From Actinomycetota bacterium (lineage in GTDB: Bacteria; Actinomycetota; Thermoleophilia; Solirubrobacterales; Solirubrobacteraceae), in assembly GCA_005883215.1 (NCBI GenBank), contig VAYS01000017.1, forward strand, positions 62,477 to 126,476: a DNA stretch of 64,000 nt, read 5' to 3'. Shown in pieces: positions 41,155 through 49,893 of the stretch; position 1 is the stretch's first letter; every line of letters starts with the position of its first letter. The notes beneath the pieces were generated by a model. It ran no database searches. It saw only the letters and a list, made by a program, of their open reading frames with translations, and had not been told where the DNA came from. A program made the position numbers and the translations under genes.

Positions 41155-42034
41155 ATGCGAATCCTCTACGTCGCCATGCAGCACGACTACGGCGATGTCC
41201 GGCGCGGTCCTTCCTTTGAGGAGACCAACTTTCAAAGCGCCCTAGAGGGGATGGGCCACGATCTCGTCCGCTTCGACTTCATGCAGCGCTCCGCCCAGGA
41301 CGGGGTGCCAGCAATGCGCCGCGACCTGATCGCAACGGCGGCGGAAGCTCGGCCGGACCTGGCGTTCTTCTGCCTGTTCACCGATCAGATCGATACGGCC
41401 ACGATCGAGCGGGTGGGCCACGCAGGCGGCTGCCCGACCGTCAACTGGTTTACCGACGATCACTGGCGCTTTGACGGTTTCTCGCGCCACTACGCGCCGG
41501 CTTTCGATCTGGCGGTCACCACCGACGAGGACTCCCTGCCCAAGTACGCGCAGCTTCCCAACACGCGCGTACATCTCTCCCAGTGGGCGTGCAACCGCTA
41601 TGGCTATCGACCGGTCGGCGATGAGCTGCGCCACGACGTCACCTTCGTCGGCCAGCCCCACGGCGGACGCCCACGCACGGTCAAACGGATAATCCCGGCC
41701 CTCGCAGATCAAGGGCCGCAACTTCGAGGTCCCGGGATGCGGCGGCTTTCTCCTCACCGAGCGCTTGCCCCACCTGGAGCGCTATTTCGAGCTGGACCGC
41801 GAGATCGGCGTCTACGACGGCATCGACGACCTGGTCGAGCGAATCGGCTACTGGATGTCTCATCCGAGGGAGCGAGCCGAGGTCGCCGGGGCGGGGTACC
41901 GCCGCGTGCTGGCCGAGCACACTTACGACCACCGCTTCTCGGCCATCTTCGCCGAGCTGGGGCTCTCGCGGTCGCCGGTCCCCGATCCGACCGGACCCTC
42001 CTCGGCGAGCGCCCGACCCGCTATGGGCGGTTGA
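41155..42034 (+). pseudogene. Broken CgeB-type glycosyltransferase (internal deletion plus frameshift)
   Basis: ATG 41155 begins MRILYVAMQHDYGDVRRGPS and runs through VNWFTDDHWRFDGFS to DVTFVGQPHGGRPRTVKRI, the N-terminal half of the CgeB/DUF3880-linked GT family. At about 41695 the frame changes and the sequence jumps to QIKGRNFEVPGCGGFLLTER and HLERYFELDREIGVYDGIDD, the family C-terminus, ending at 42034. Roughly 100 codons between the halves are missing compared with what the family normally has. The original frame runs to 42210 as nonsense. Confidence 0.8.
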
Positions 42035-42827
42035 GCCGCGCGAGCCGATCGCGGGCGGCCAGTTGGAGCGCGCCCGCGGACTTTCTCGCCGCACCCCAAA
42101 TCGCCGTCGGCCTCCGAGAGCGCAGCGCGTGCCTCCACGCGAGGCGCGCCACCGCCGCCTGGGTGCGCACACGGGTCGCGCTGATGCGCTGCTCTCCGCT
42201 GTCCTCATAGCGCACCAGCGGCTCTCCGAGAACCACGAAGCGCGCTCCGCGCTCGGCCAGATCCAGCCACATCGCATAGTCCTCGACGTTTCGCACGCGG
42301 GCGCTGGTGTCAAACCCGCTGGCGGCGTCGAGCAGCGCCCGCCGCACGATCACCGAGGAGGTGATGATCGGGTTGGTCGCCAGGACCTCGCCCGGCGCCG
42401 GCCGCCAGATCGGGGCGGGATCGGGAAAGTAGTTCCCTCCGGAGCTTCGCAGCGCGTTGGTGCCCACCACGTCGGCGAGCCCGGCCTCCAGCACGGCCGA
42501 CTGCCGGGCGAGCTTCTCCGGCAGCCATTCGTCGTCGTCGTCGAGAAAGGCGATCCAGTCCCCGCGTGCTCGTTCGATTCCCAGGTTGCGGGGGGCGGCG
42601 GGGGTCCCCCGGTTGGGCTCCAGCCGCAGGTAGCGCACCAGCTCGCTTCGATCCTCCCAGGCGCGCAGGCGCTCGGGCGAGTCGTCGCGCGAGCCGTGGT
42701 CGCAGACCAGGATCTCCAGTGGCTGCTCGCTCTGGGCGAGCACCGACGCCAATGCGCGTTCGCAGGCGTCGGCCCGCTCGAACGTGGTCAGGACGACGCT
42801 GATCGTGGGCCGCGAGGGGGAGGACAA
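42021..42827 (-). CDS. GT2 glycosyltransferase
   Basis: The ~268-residue product is a GT-A enzyme: TISVVLTTFERADACERALA, ILVCDHGSRDDS, RGTPAAPRNLGIERARGDW, IAFLDDDDEWLPEKL with DDD as the metal motif, and VRNVEDYAMWLDLAERG. The start is unclear: TTG at 42827 gives a compact protein, and no ATG or GTG in frame lies between it and the upstream reductase stop at 42871. Its 3' end overlaps the broken CgeB gene by 14 bp. It follows the reductase and the fusion GT on the same strand. Confidence 0.78.
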   Translation of the reverse strand: MSSPSRPTISVVLTTFERADACERALASVLAQSEQPLEILVCDHGSRDDSPERLRAWEDRSELVRYLRLEPNRGTPAAPRNLGIERARGDWIAFLDDDDEWLPEKLARQSAVLEAGLADVVGTNALRSSGGNYFPDPAPIWRPAPGEVLATNPIITSSVIVRRALLDAASGFDTSARVRNVEDYAMWLDLAERGARFVVLGEPLVRYEDSGEQRISATRVRTQAAVARLAWRHALRSRRPTAIWGAARKSAGALQLAARDRLARLNRP

Positions 42828-42870
42828 CTCGGGATCGGGTGCCGGGCGCGCCCGCCCGCTCAGTCGCCGC

Positions 42871-43869
42871 TCAAGCGCGGCTCGGCGACCCGGTCGCTTC
42901 CGCCCGAGAGGCCTGGAGTTCCTCGTCGGCGACGTGCTCGCGATACCACTCGACCGTGCGGCGCAGTCCCTCCTCGAGATCGATCTCCGCCGCGAAGCCC
43001 ATCTGCTCGCGCGCACGGGATACGTCCAGGCAGCGCGAGGGCTGGCCGTCGGGCTTAGAGGTATCCCACTCGATCCGGCCCTCAAAGCCCGTGTGGCGCG
43101 CGATCGTGTGGGCCAGCTCGGCGATGCTGGTCTCCAGGCCGGTGCCCACGTTGACCGGCTCTGAGGTCTGCAGATGCTCGGCGGCCAGGGCCAGGGCCCG
43201 CGCCGCGTCGTCGACGTAGAGAAACTCGCGCGACGGCTTGCCGCTGCCCCACATCACGACCTCCTCGAGTCCGTCGACCACCGCCTCGTGGAACTTGCGG
43301 ATCATCGCCGGGATCACGTGCGAGTCCTCGAGCGAGAAGTGGTCGCGGGGCCCGTAGAGGTTGACCACCATCGGAACGACCGAGTCGAACTCGTACTGGC
43401 GGCGGTAGGCGTCAGAGAGGACGATCATCATCTTCTTGGCCAGGCCATACGGCGCATTGGTCTCTTCCGGGTATCCGTTCCACAGCTCGTCCTCGGAGAA
43501 CGGGGTGGGGGTGAACTTCGGATACGCGCACACCGTGCACGCTGAGACCAGCTTGGAGACCCCGGCCTGCCGCGCTTGCTCGAAGACGTTGGCGGCCATC
43601 ACCATGTTGTCGTAGACCAGCGGCGCGGGATTGCGCCGGTTGTAGCCGATCCCCCCTACGTTGGCCGCCAGGTGAAAGACGTACTGGGCGCCGTCGAGGG
43701 CCGCCCGCGCGGCGGCCGGGTCCCTGAGGTCGTGCTGGGCCGAGCGCACGACGCGCACCTCGGCGCCGACCTGTTTTAGGTCGCGGACCAGGGCCCCGCC
43801 CACGAACCCGGCTCCCCCGGTCACCACGACCGACTTGCCCGCCCAGAATGCGCCGTTCGGTTGTCTCAT
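42871..43869 (-). CDS. GDP-L-fucose synthase-like NAD(P)-dependent epimerase/reductase
   Basis: The 332-residue SDR enzyme has the nucleotide-binding GGAGFVGGALV, the family-typical HLAANVGGIGYNRRNP, a CAYPKF active-site stretch, NAPYGLAKKM with Tyr and Lys, LYGPRDHF, SHVIPAMIRKF with the catalytic His, and REFLYVDDAARA. These match Fcl/WcaG (GDP-4-keto-6-deoxymannose epimerase/reductase), except that SSC before YPK reads TVC. It may make GDP-fucose for the GT11 at 34.2 kb; Gmd is not in the window. Its ATG overlaps the fusion protein's stop (ATGA). Confidence 0.8.
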   Translation of the reverse strand: MRQPNGAFWAGKSVVVTGGAGFVGGALVRDLKQVGAEVRVVRSAQHDLRDPAAARAALDGAQYVFHLAANVGGIGYNRRNPAPLVYDNMVMAANVFEQARQAGVSKLVSACTVCAYPKFTPTPFSEDELWNGYPEETNAPYGLAKKMMIVLSDAYRRQYEFDSVVPMVVNLYGPRDHFSLEDSHVIPAMIRKFHEAVVDGLEEVVMWGSGKPSREFLYVDDAARALALAAEHLQTSEPVNVGTGLETSIAELAHTIARHTGFEGRIEWDTSKPDGQPSRCLDVSRAREQMGFAAEIDLEEGLRRTVEWYREHVADEELQASRAEATGSPSRA

Positions 43870-46800
43870 GTGCCCGAGCTCCTTTCCGCGCCGTCGGACT
43901 CCGCCGTGCCCGGGTCCGAAGACGATGGTCCCCCATCCGTGGGCGCTTCGAAACCCTGTTTCACAGAGACTAGGGTGTCCGCGTCGAGGTCGACGTAGCG
44001 ACGCTGCTGGGGGTCCGGCGGATGTCCGCCGCCGGCGAGGAAGTAGTTGGGCGCTCGGGCCGGAACGCTATCGGGGTCCGGAAGTCGCGCGCCGGCGAGA
44101 TCCTCGCGCACGAAGAACGCGTTGACCCCGGCCAGCTCGGTGTGCACCAGGCGGTAGCCCTTGCGCTCGCCGAGCGAGCGCAAGGCCCCCAGCGAGGCCC
44201 CGTGGTACTCGGTGCCATCCCAGGTCGCCTCGTCGTCGCGCGGTTGGACGAGCCGCCGAGCGGGATCCAGCGAGCTGTTGTACTCGATTACCACCAGCCG
44301 CGCCCGGTAGTTCTCGATCGCTTCCCAGATCCAGTAGTCGTTGCCATCGACGTCGATGGACAGGACGTCGGGCTCGGAGGGCACGCCGGCATCGCAGAAC
44401 AGGCGCTCGACGTTGTCCGGGGTCACCGTGGACTCCATCGTGCTGATCCGGGGGTTGCCGCTGTACTTCTCCTGCAGCCGGGAGTGGAACCGGGGGTCGG
44501 CCTCGATGAACAGCCCCCGCCACGCCTCCACGTCGGCGAGATAGACGCCGTTGCCCTCCCGCCCGTCCTCGATACCGAACTCGACGAAGAAGCGCTCGCC
44601 GGTGCCGATCCGGCGCAGGACCTCGGCGATCACGCCGTCCTCCCCGTTCTGGCTGAATGCCTTGAGCTCGGACGCGGTCAGCGAGTCCGCCCCATCGACC
44701 GGTTGGCCACCGGCCCGGTAGCGGCGCCTGAGCTCGGCGACCGCGAGGTAAAAACCTCGGTCTGACCCCTGACGTGCCAGGTGCTCACGCACCTCGAAGA
44801 GCTGCTGGTTGATCTCGGTGAGCTGTCTGCCGAGCTCGAACAGCGAGGCCTTGGCCGCATCGCCCGACTTGGACAGCGCGGCTACGACCAGCGGAAGCCG
44901 CCCCAGGTTCAGGGCGTCCTCGCGCAGCTTGGCCAACACGGTGGCGTGCAGGCGGGTGTTGGCCTGCTCGCGGCCGTCCAGAAGCTGCAGCGCTCCCAGG
45001 ATCTGGGCGTTGACCGAGTCCTGATAGGCCGTGTAGGGGCGCATCAGCCGCAGGACTCCGCGGCGACCGGCGCGACCGACCAATCCCGCTTTGGAACGTC
45101 TCGCCGGCGCCGGCCCGCGCTGGAGCAGCTCGGGTAGGGCACCCGACACGCGGACGCTCGCGCCGTTGGTGGAATCGATGCTCAGGCTCCTCAGGCGCTC
45201 CAGCATGAGCAGACCCGCGGCCGGCGGCGAGTGCGTGCGGCGCAGATCGCGCGCGGCCAGCTCTCCGCGCACGGTCGCCTCGCGGCGATCCTCGAAGACG
45301 TGGCGCATGAGCTCGGCGGCGTGATCGACGTTGGGCTCTGCCCACTCGCTGTCCGGCGGGTAGGGCGGGGCGTTCTCCCCCACCGGCACCAGGCGGTAAT
45401 CGACCAGGTAGCTGTTCTCGGCGGTCATGAAGTCCAGGTTGCCGGAGTAGCCGGTGGCGATCACCGGCTTTGCCAGGTGCATCGCCTCGGCCATCGGTAG
45501 GCCAAAGCCCTCCGCCCGATGCAGTGACACATAGCTGTCACAGGACGCGGTGAGGGTGTCCTTCTCGACCGGGCTGAGGTAGCGATCGAGGACGTGCACG
45601 TCCCGGTGGCCGTCGATCGCCTCCCCCAAGCGGGCCTGAGCGGCCGGATCGACCTCGCCGTTGATGCACTTGATCACCAGCTTGGCGCCGTCGCCGGGGG
45701 CAAACGCACGCTTGAACGCATCGACCACCCCAAGCGGGTTCTTTCGCTCGAACACGCTGCGGTAGTCGAAGGAGAACAGAAAGACGAAACCCTCCGGAAG
45801 ACCGAGCTCGGCGCGCGTGCGCGGGACGATCGCCGGCACCTCGACCGGAATCGTAACCTTGGCCACCGGGATCGGGGATACCGGAGAGACCGCCTTGGCC
45901 ACGTGCTCGGTGGGCACCCATACCTGGTCCAGGACGTCGAACGCCGGCTTCCACTCGTCGCGAAAGCTCGCCACTTCCCAGAACCACAGACCGACCGAAC
46001 GGCGCCTGAAGAAGAACTCCTCGCCCACCTGTTCGGCGAACTCGGGCAGCATGTCGGCGTTCATACAGATGAGGTTGATCGGAAAACGGGCGTCCGCCGT
46101 CGAGAGATGGGTGAAGGAATGCCCCTGCCGGCTGGCCGGAACGCTCGGGCCGTGGATAGGGATCAGCGGAACCTGGACGGCGTCGAGCGCCCTTACCACC
46201 TGCCGGGCCGCCTCGCCGACCCCCAGCTCCGAGCGAAAGTAGCCGACCACGTTTACCCCCAGGGGCTCCTCGCCCTGGGTGCCAGGGGGGGCGGTCTCGC
46301 GCTCGGCGGCCTGGCGTTCGCTCTCGGGATCGAGCTCTGCCAGCCGGGCGAGCAGGGGCACCTCCTGGGCGCCGATTCCGCGGGCCCAGGCCAACAGCCT
46401 CTGGCGGTCGGCGCCTTCTAACTCCGGAAACGTCCGCTGAAGATCCCGGCGCGTGCCGTACAGGTGCGCCAGCAGCCGGTTGATCCCCGGTGGCGCGCCG
46501 TCCGCCTGCTCCCCCAGCCAGTGCAGGAACGCCTCGGTGCCCGCGGAGGTGAAAGGTGACTCGGTGAGATGGCCCTGTTCTTGTGCGGCCAGGTACAGGC
46601 TCTGGACGAGCTTGTCGTAGGGGGTGCCGTCCGCGAGCGCCGCGTAGGTATAGGGCCAATCTCGAGCGGTGGGGTAACCCTCTGCCCGCGCAGCGTCGGC
46701 GTATTCACCGCATATCCGTTCTACGGCCGGGTGTTGGCTTAGCTGGATGCGCGTCTGGTGGCGGCTAAGCGCTGCGCGATCATCGGGATCAAAGCCGCTG

Positions 46801-47519
46801 AAATGAAAGAACGCCAAAGGCTTTCCGTCGACGAGGTAGCGCTCTCCGTCGTGATCCAGTTGGCGGCTGTGCAGATTCCAGTAGGCGACGTTGTACTGGG
46901 GCTCCCGCACGATCGCGTAGTCGGACAAAAAGCCCGGGGCGAGGTCAAACCAGCGTTGATCGACGAAGTAGCCATACGTCGGATCGACGCGGCAGTCGCG
47001 AAGCAGACGGTCTGACCACCAGTCGAGCAGGCGCTCGACCTCGGGCTCGGGCGCCAACGAGATGTAACCGAGGTTGTAGACGCCGGCGATCATGATGTCG
47101 ATCTGACTCGGCCGCTCTCCATCCGGCGGGATGGGATGGGTGTTGTGCGGGATCAGCACCAGCCGGTGCGCCCGCGCGAGCTCGTCGAGCGCATGGAGGG
47201 GGGAGTAGATCCGAATGTCGGGGTCGAGATAGGTGACGGCGTCCGAGGTGGCGTCCAGCAGATGGCGCAGAAGCCACGGCTTGACCGCCGTGGAGAGCTC
47301 GAGCACGCTGTATCGCGCGGCCATGGCATCGAAGGCGTCGCATCCGATCTCAGATGGGGTCAGGACCTCGAACGGCTCCTGCGTGGGATCGAGGTAGCCC
47401 GCGTAGTCATCGATCACCAGGGTCCAGAAGCGCCCGTGAGGGTGGTGTTCGGCAAAGGACCGAGCGAGTATCCGCGCCTGGGCGACGTAGTTCTTGGCGA
47501 TGATCGTGCAGACGTTCAC
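43866..47519 (-). CDS. Giant fusion: GT-A plus GT4 plus FkbM-like methyltransferase
   Basis: The 1217-residue product joins three enzyme domains. Residues ~1-290: GT-A-like, with VCTIIAKNYVAQARILARSF and TYLDPDIRIYSPL (DPD around 99-101) plus FFHFSGFDPDD. Residues ~430-790: a GT4 enzyme, GVNVVGYFRSELGVGEAARQ, FSFDYRSVFERKNPLGVVDA and AEGFGLPMAEAMHLAKPVIA (E-x7-E). Residues ~950-1150: an FkbM-type methyltransferase, ELKAFSQNGEDGVIAEVLRR, FFVEFGIEDG and VLSIDVDGNDYWIWEAI. The linker ~800-945 is helical. GTG at 47519 has GGAGG five bases upstream. It would add two sugars and a methyl group in one polypeptide. Confidence 0.87.
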   Translation of the reverse strand: MNVCTIIAKNYVAQARILARSFAEHHPHGRFWTLVIDDYAGYLDPTQEPFEVLTPSEIGCDAFDAMAARYSVLELSTAVKPWLLRHLLDATSDAVTYLDPDIRIYSPLHALDELARAHRLVLIPHNTHPIPPDGERPSQIDIMIAGVYNLGYISLAPEPEVERLLDWWSDRLLRDCRVDPTYGYFVDQRWFDLAPGFLSDYAIVREPQYNVAYWNLHSRQLDHDGERYLVDGKPLAFFHFSGFDPDDRAALSRHQTRIQLSQHPAVERICGEYADAARAEGYPTARDWPYTYAALADGTPYDKLVQSLYLAAQEQGHLTESPFTSAGTEAFLHWLGEQADGAPPGINRLLAHLYGTRRDLQRTFPELEGADRQRLLAWARGIGAQEVPLLARLAELDPESERQAAERETAPPGTQGEEPLGVNVVGYFRSELGVGEAARQVVRALDAVQVPLIPIHGPSVPASRQGHSFTHLSTADARFPINLICMNADMLPEFAEQVGEEFFFRRRSVGLWFWEVASFRDEWKPAFDVLDQVWVPTEHVAKAVSPVSPIPVAKVTIPVEVPAIVPRTRAELGLPEGFVFLFSFDYRSVFERKNPLGVVDAFKRAFAPGDGAKLVIKCINGEVDPAAQARLGEAIDGHRDVHVLDRYLSPVEKDTLTASCDSYVSLHRAEGFGLPMAEAMHLAKPVIATGYSGNLDFMTAENSYLVDYRLVPVGENAPPYPPDSEWAEPNVDHAAELMRHVFEDRREATVRGELAARDLRRTHSPPAAGLLMLERLRSLSIDSTNGASVRVSGALPELLQRGPAPARRSKAGLVGRAGRRGVLRLMRPYTAYQDSVNAQILGALQLLDGREQANTRLHATVLAKLREDALNLGRLPLVVAALSKSGDAAKASLFELGRQLTEINQQLFEVREHLARQGSDRGFYLAVAELRRRYRAGGQPVDGADSLTASELKAFSQNGEDGVIAEVLRRIGTGERFFVEFGIEDGREGNGVYLADVEAWRGLFIEADPRFHSRLQEKYSGNPRISTMESTVTPDNVERLFCDAGVPSEPDVLSIDVDGNDYWIWEAIENYRARLVVIEYNSSLDPARRLVQPRDDEATWDGTEYHGASLGALRSLGERKGYRLVHTELAGVNAFFVREDLAGARLPDPDSVPARAPNYFLAGGGHPPDPQQRRYVDLDADTLVSVKQGFEAPTDGGPSSSDPGTAESDGAERSSGT

Positions 47520-47640
47520 GCGGGCCTCCGTGCCAACGGCCCCCGGGAGCGCCGAGCCGAGCGTCAAGCCCAGGAACATCCGCAAAAGCGGCCCCGAGGG
47601 CCTGCCCCAGGGGCAGCCGGCCGGCGGCTACTCTAGCCGC

Positions 47641-48936
47641 ATGGAGGAGCGAGACCTGCGCGGGGCGCCCCTCGCCCTGCGCGCGGATTCGGTCACCAAG
47701 TCGTTCCGGATACCGGAGGAGGCCACGCACACCCTCAAGGAGCGGGCGCTGCACCCCTTGCGTGCGGCCCGCTACCGCCTGCTGACCGCGCTCCGCGATG
47801 TGTCCTTTGAGGTACGCCAAGGCGAGTTCTTTGGGATCGTCGGCCGAAACGGGAGCGGCAAGAGCACGCTCCTGAAATGCATGGCGGGGATCTACGCCAT
47901 CGACCACGGGCAGATATGGCGCCGGGGTCGGCTCTCCACGTTCATCGAGTTGGGCGTGGGCTTTAACCCGGATCTTCCGGCGCGGGACAACGTGATCATG
48001 AACGGGATCATGCTCGGGCTCTCACCCCGCGAGGCGCGCGCCCGCTACGAGCGGATCATCGAGTTCGCCGAGCTCGAAGAGTTTCAGGACCTCAAGCTGA
48101 AGAACTACTCCTCCGGGATGCATGTCCGCCTGGCCTTCTCGGTGGCGATTCAGGTAGACGCCGACATCTTGCTGATCGACGAGGTGCTGGCGGTGGGAGA
48201 CGCGTCCTTTCAACAGAAATGCTTCGACGTCTTTAACGACATGCGCGACGCCCATCGCACGATCGTGTTCGTCACCCACGACATGAGCGCGGTGAACCGC
48301 TTCTGTCACCGCGCGCTCCTGCTCGAGCACGGCGAGATCGTCGAACTGGGCCAACCCGAGGCCGTGGCAGATCGCTACCTGGAACTCAACTTCGAGCGGG
48401 AGACAGGGGTTCCGGTGCCCGACCTGACGCCGATCGCCGCCGAGCTTGCGGCTCAGCGCGCGGCTGATCGCCCGGGGGCCGGCAGCGCCCGGGTGCTGGA
48501 GGCCTGGCTGGAGGACGATCGTGGCGCTCGGCTACCCGCCGCGGCGATTCGCCAGGGTGAACCGCTGGCCCTAAAGACCCTGGTCCGGTTCGAACGTGCA
48601 GTCGACGACCCGGCGGCCACGCTCGTGGTGGAAAACGACGAGCACAACGCCATGCTGGTCGTCACCACGCTCGTCGAGCACGAGCGGACGGGCCACTTCG
48701 AGCCGGGCGATCACTGCGTGTTCGCGTTCTGGTTCGAGAATGTGCTCGCTCCCGGCCGCTATCACCCGGTCATCACCGTTTCCCGCCGGGGCGGCGAGCT
48801 GGACCTGCTCGACCGCTACCAGCACCAGTACTCGTTTGTGGTCACGGGTTCGCGGGCGACCGGCGGGTTGGTAGACGTTCCCTTTCGCACCTCCTACTAC
48901 CCCCTCCCCGCCGCCGCCTCGACGGTCGCTAGATGA
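47641..48936 (+). CDS. wzt: Polysaccharide ABC exporter ATPase with C-terminal glycan-recognition domain (Wzt)
   Basis: The 431-residue product has an ATPase (residues ~10-245: Walker A GRNGSGKST, signature NYSSGMHVRLAFS, Walker B ILLIDEVLAVGDASF, H-loop VTHDMSAV) followed by a beta-sandwich extension (~275-420: ARVLEAWLEDDRGARLP, LALKTLVRFERAVDD, GDHCVFAFWFENVLAPGRY). That extension is the Wzt C-terminal domain that recognises the capped non-reducing end of the polymer before export. It is divergent from the giant GT by ~120 bp and overlaps the permease by 4 nt. Confidence 0.92.
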   Translation: MEERDLRGAPLALRADSVTKSFRIPEEATHTLKERALHPLRAARYRLLTALRDVSFEVRQGEFFGIVGRNGSGKSTLLKCMAGIYAIDHGQIWRRGRLSTFIELGVGFNPDLPARDNVIMNGIMLGLSPREARARYERIIEFAELEEFQDLKLKNYSSGMHVRLAFSVAIQVDADILLIDEVLAVGDASFQQKCFDVFNDMRDAHRTIVFVTHDMSAVNRFCHRALLLEHGEIVELGQPEAVADRYLELNFERETGVPVPDLTPIAAELAAQRAADRPGAGSARVLEAWLEDDRGARLPAAAIRQGEPLALKTLVRFERAVDDPAATLVVENDEHNAMLVVTTLVEHERTGHFEPGDHCVFAFWFENVLAPGRYHPVITVSRRGGELDLLDRYQHQYSFVVTGSRATGGLVDVPFRTSYYPLPAAASTVAR

Positions 48937-49883
48937 TCGAGCTACCTCCGGCTGCCGGTGCGGGGGGGTCGTCGACGTCGGAGCATGGCCCGTCCTCGGT
49001 GCCGGCGTCAGATGCCGAGGAGTACCTCTCTCTCGGAGCGCCGATCAGGGGTCCCTCGGCGCTCACCGACGACTGGCGTCGCTTCTGGTACCTGACGTAC
49101 ACGATCGCGCGCAACGAGTTCAAGCTCAAGTTCTTCGGCTCGGCGCTCGGCTACGTCTGGCAGCTCATGCGTCCCCTGTTGCTGTTTGGCGTTCTCTATG
49201 TGGTCTTTACCCGCGTGGTCAAGACCGGCGGCACCGCCAAGCACTTCCCCGCGATCCTCCTCGCCGACGTCGTGATGTTCACATTCTTCATCGAGGCCAC
49301 GGCCGGCTCGGTGCGCAGCGTCGTAGACCGCGAGTCTTTGGTCCGAAAGATTCAGTTTCCCCGGATGGTGATCCCGCTGTCCGTCGTCCTGTTGGCCCTG
49401 TTTAACCTCTCGCTGAACTTGATCGTGGTGGGCATATTCGTCGTCGCCGCCCAGGGGGTCAGCCCCCACCTCAGCTGGCTTGAGCTCCCCCTCATCCTGC
49501 TCTTCCTCGTCGTGTTCGCGACCGGGGTGTCGATGCTCCTGTCTGCCCTGTTCGTGAGGTTCCGCGACGTGCAGCCGATCTGGGATGTCGTGGGGCAGGT
49601 GCTCTTCTACGGCTCACCCGTCATCTATCCGATCGAGAAGGTGGCCGGCCTTCACGGGGGGCCGTTTGGGATCCCATGGATCCACCTATACATGGTCAAT
49701 CCGCTGGCCTTTGCCTTTGAGCAGTTCCGCCACGCGATCATCGACAGCGGCGCGCCCAGCGCCTTTCAGGCGATCGGCGGCTGGCCCGAGTCCCTGATCC
49801 CGCTGGGCCTCGTCGCTGGGCTGTTCGTGGTGGGCTTCGTGGTCTTCAACCGCTCTGCGCCCGAGATCGCCGAGCACCTCTGA
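48933..49883 (+). CDS. wzm: ABC-2 type polysaccharide exporter permease (Wzm)
   Basis: The 316-residue product has a ~45-residue acidic N-terminal extension, then six helices with ARNEFKLKFFGSALGYVWQL, FPRMVIPLSVVLLALFNL, FVRFRDVQPIWDVVGQVLFY and YMVNPLAFAFEQFRHAI, the Wzm/TagG landmarks. The ATG overlaps the ATPase TGA (ATGA). With the long-form ATPase it forms a complete second exporter in the window. Confidence 0.92.
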   Translation: MIELPPAAGAGGSSTSEHGPSSVPASDAEEYLSLGAPIRGPSALTDDWRRFWYLTYTIARNEFKLKFFGSALGYVWQLMRPLLLFGVLYVVFTRVVKTGGTAKHFPAILLADVVMFTFFIEATAGSVRSVVDRESLVRKIQFPRMVIPLSVVLLALFNLSLNLIVVGIFVVAAQGVSPHLSWLELPLILLFLVVFATGVSMLLSALFVRFRDVQPIWDVVGQVLFYGSPVIYPIEKVAGLHGGPFGIPWIHLYMVNPLAFAFEQFRHAIIDSGAPSAFQAIGGWPESLIPLGLVAGLFVVGFVVFNRSAPEIAEHL

Positions 49884-49893
49884 GTCGCGATAC

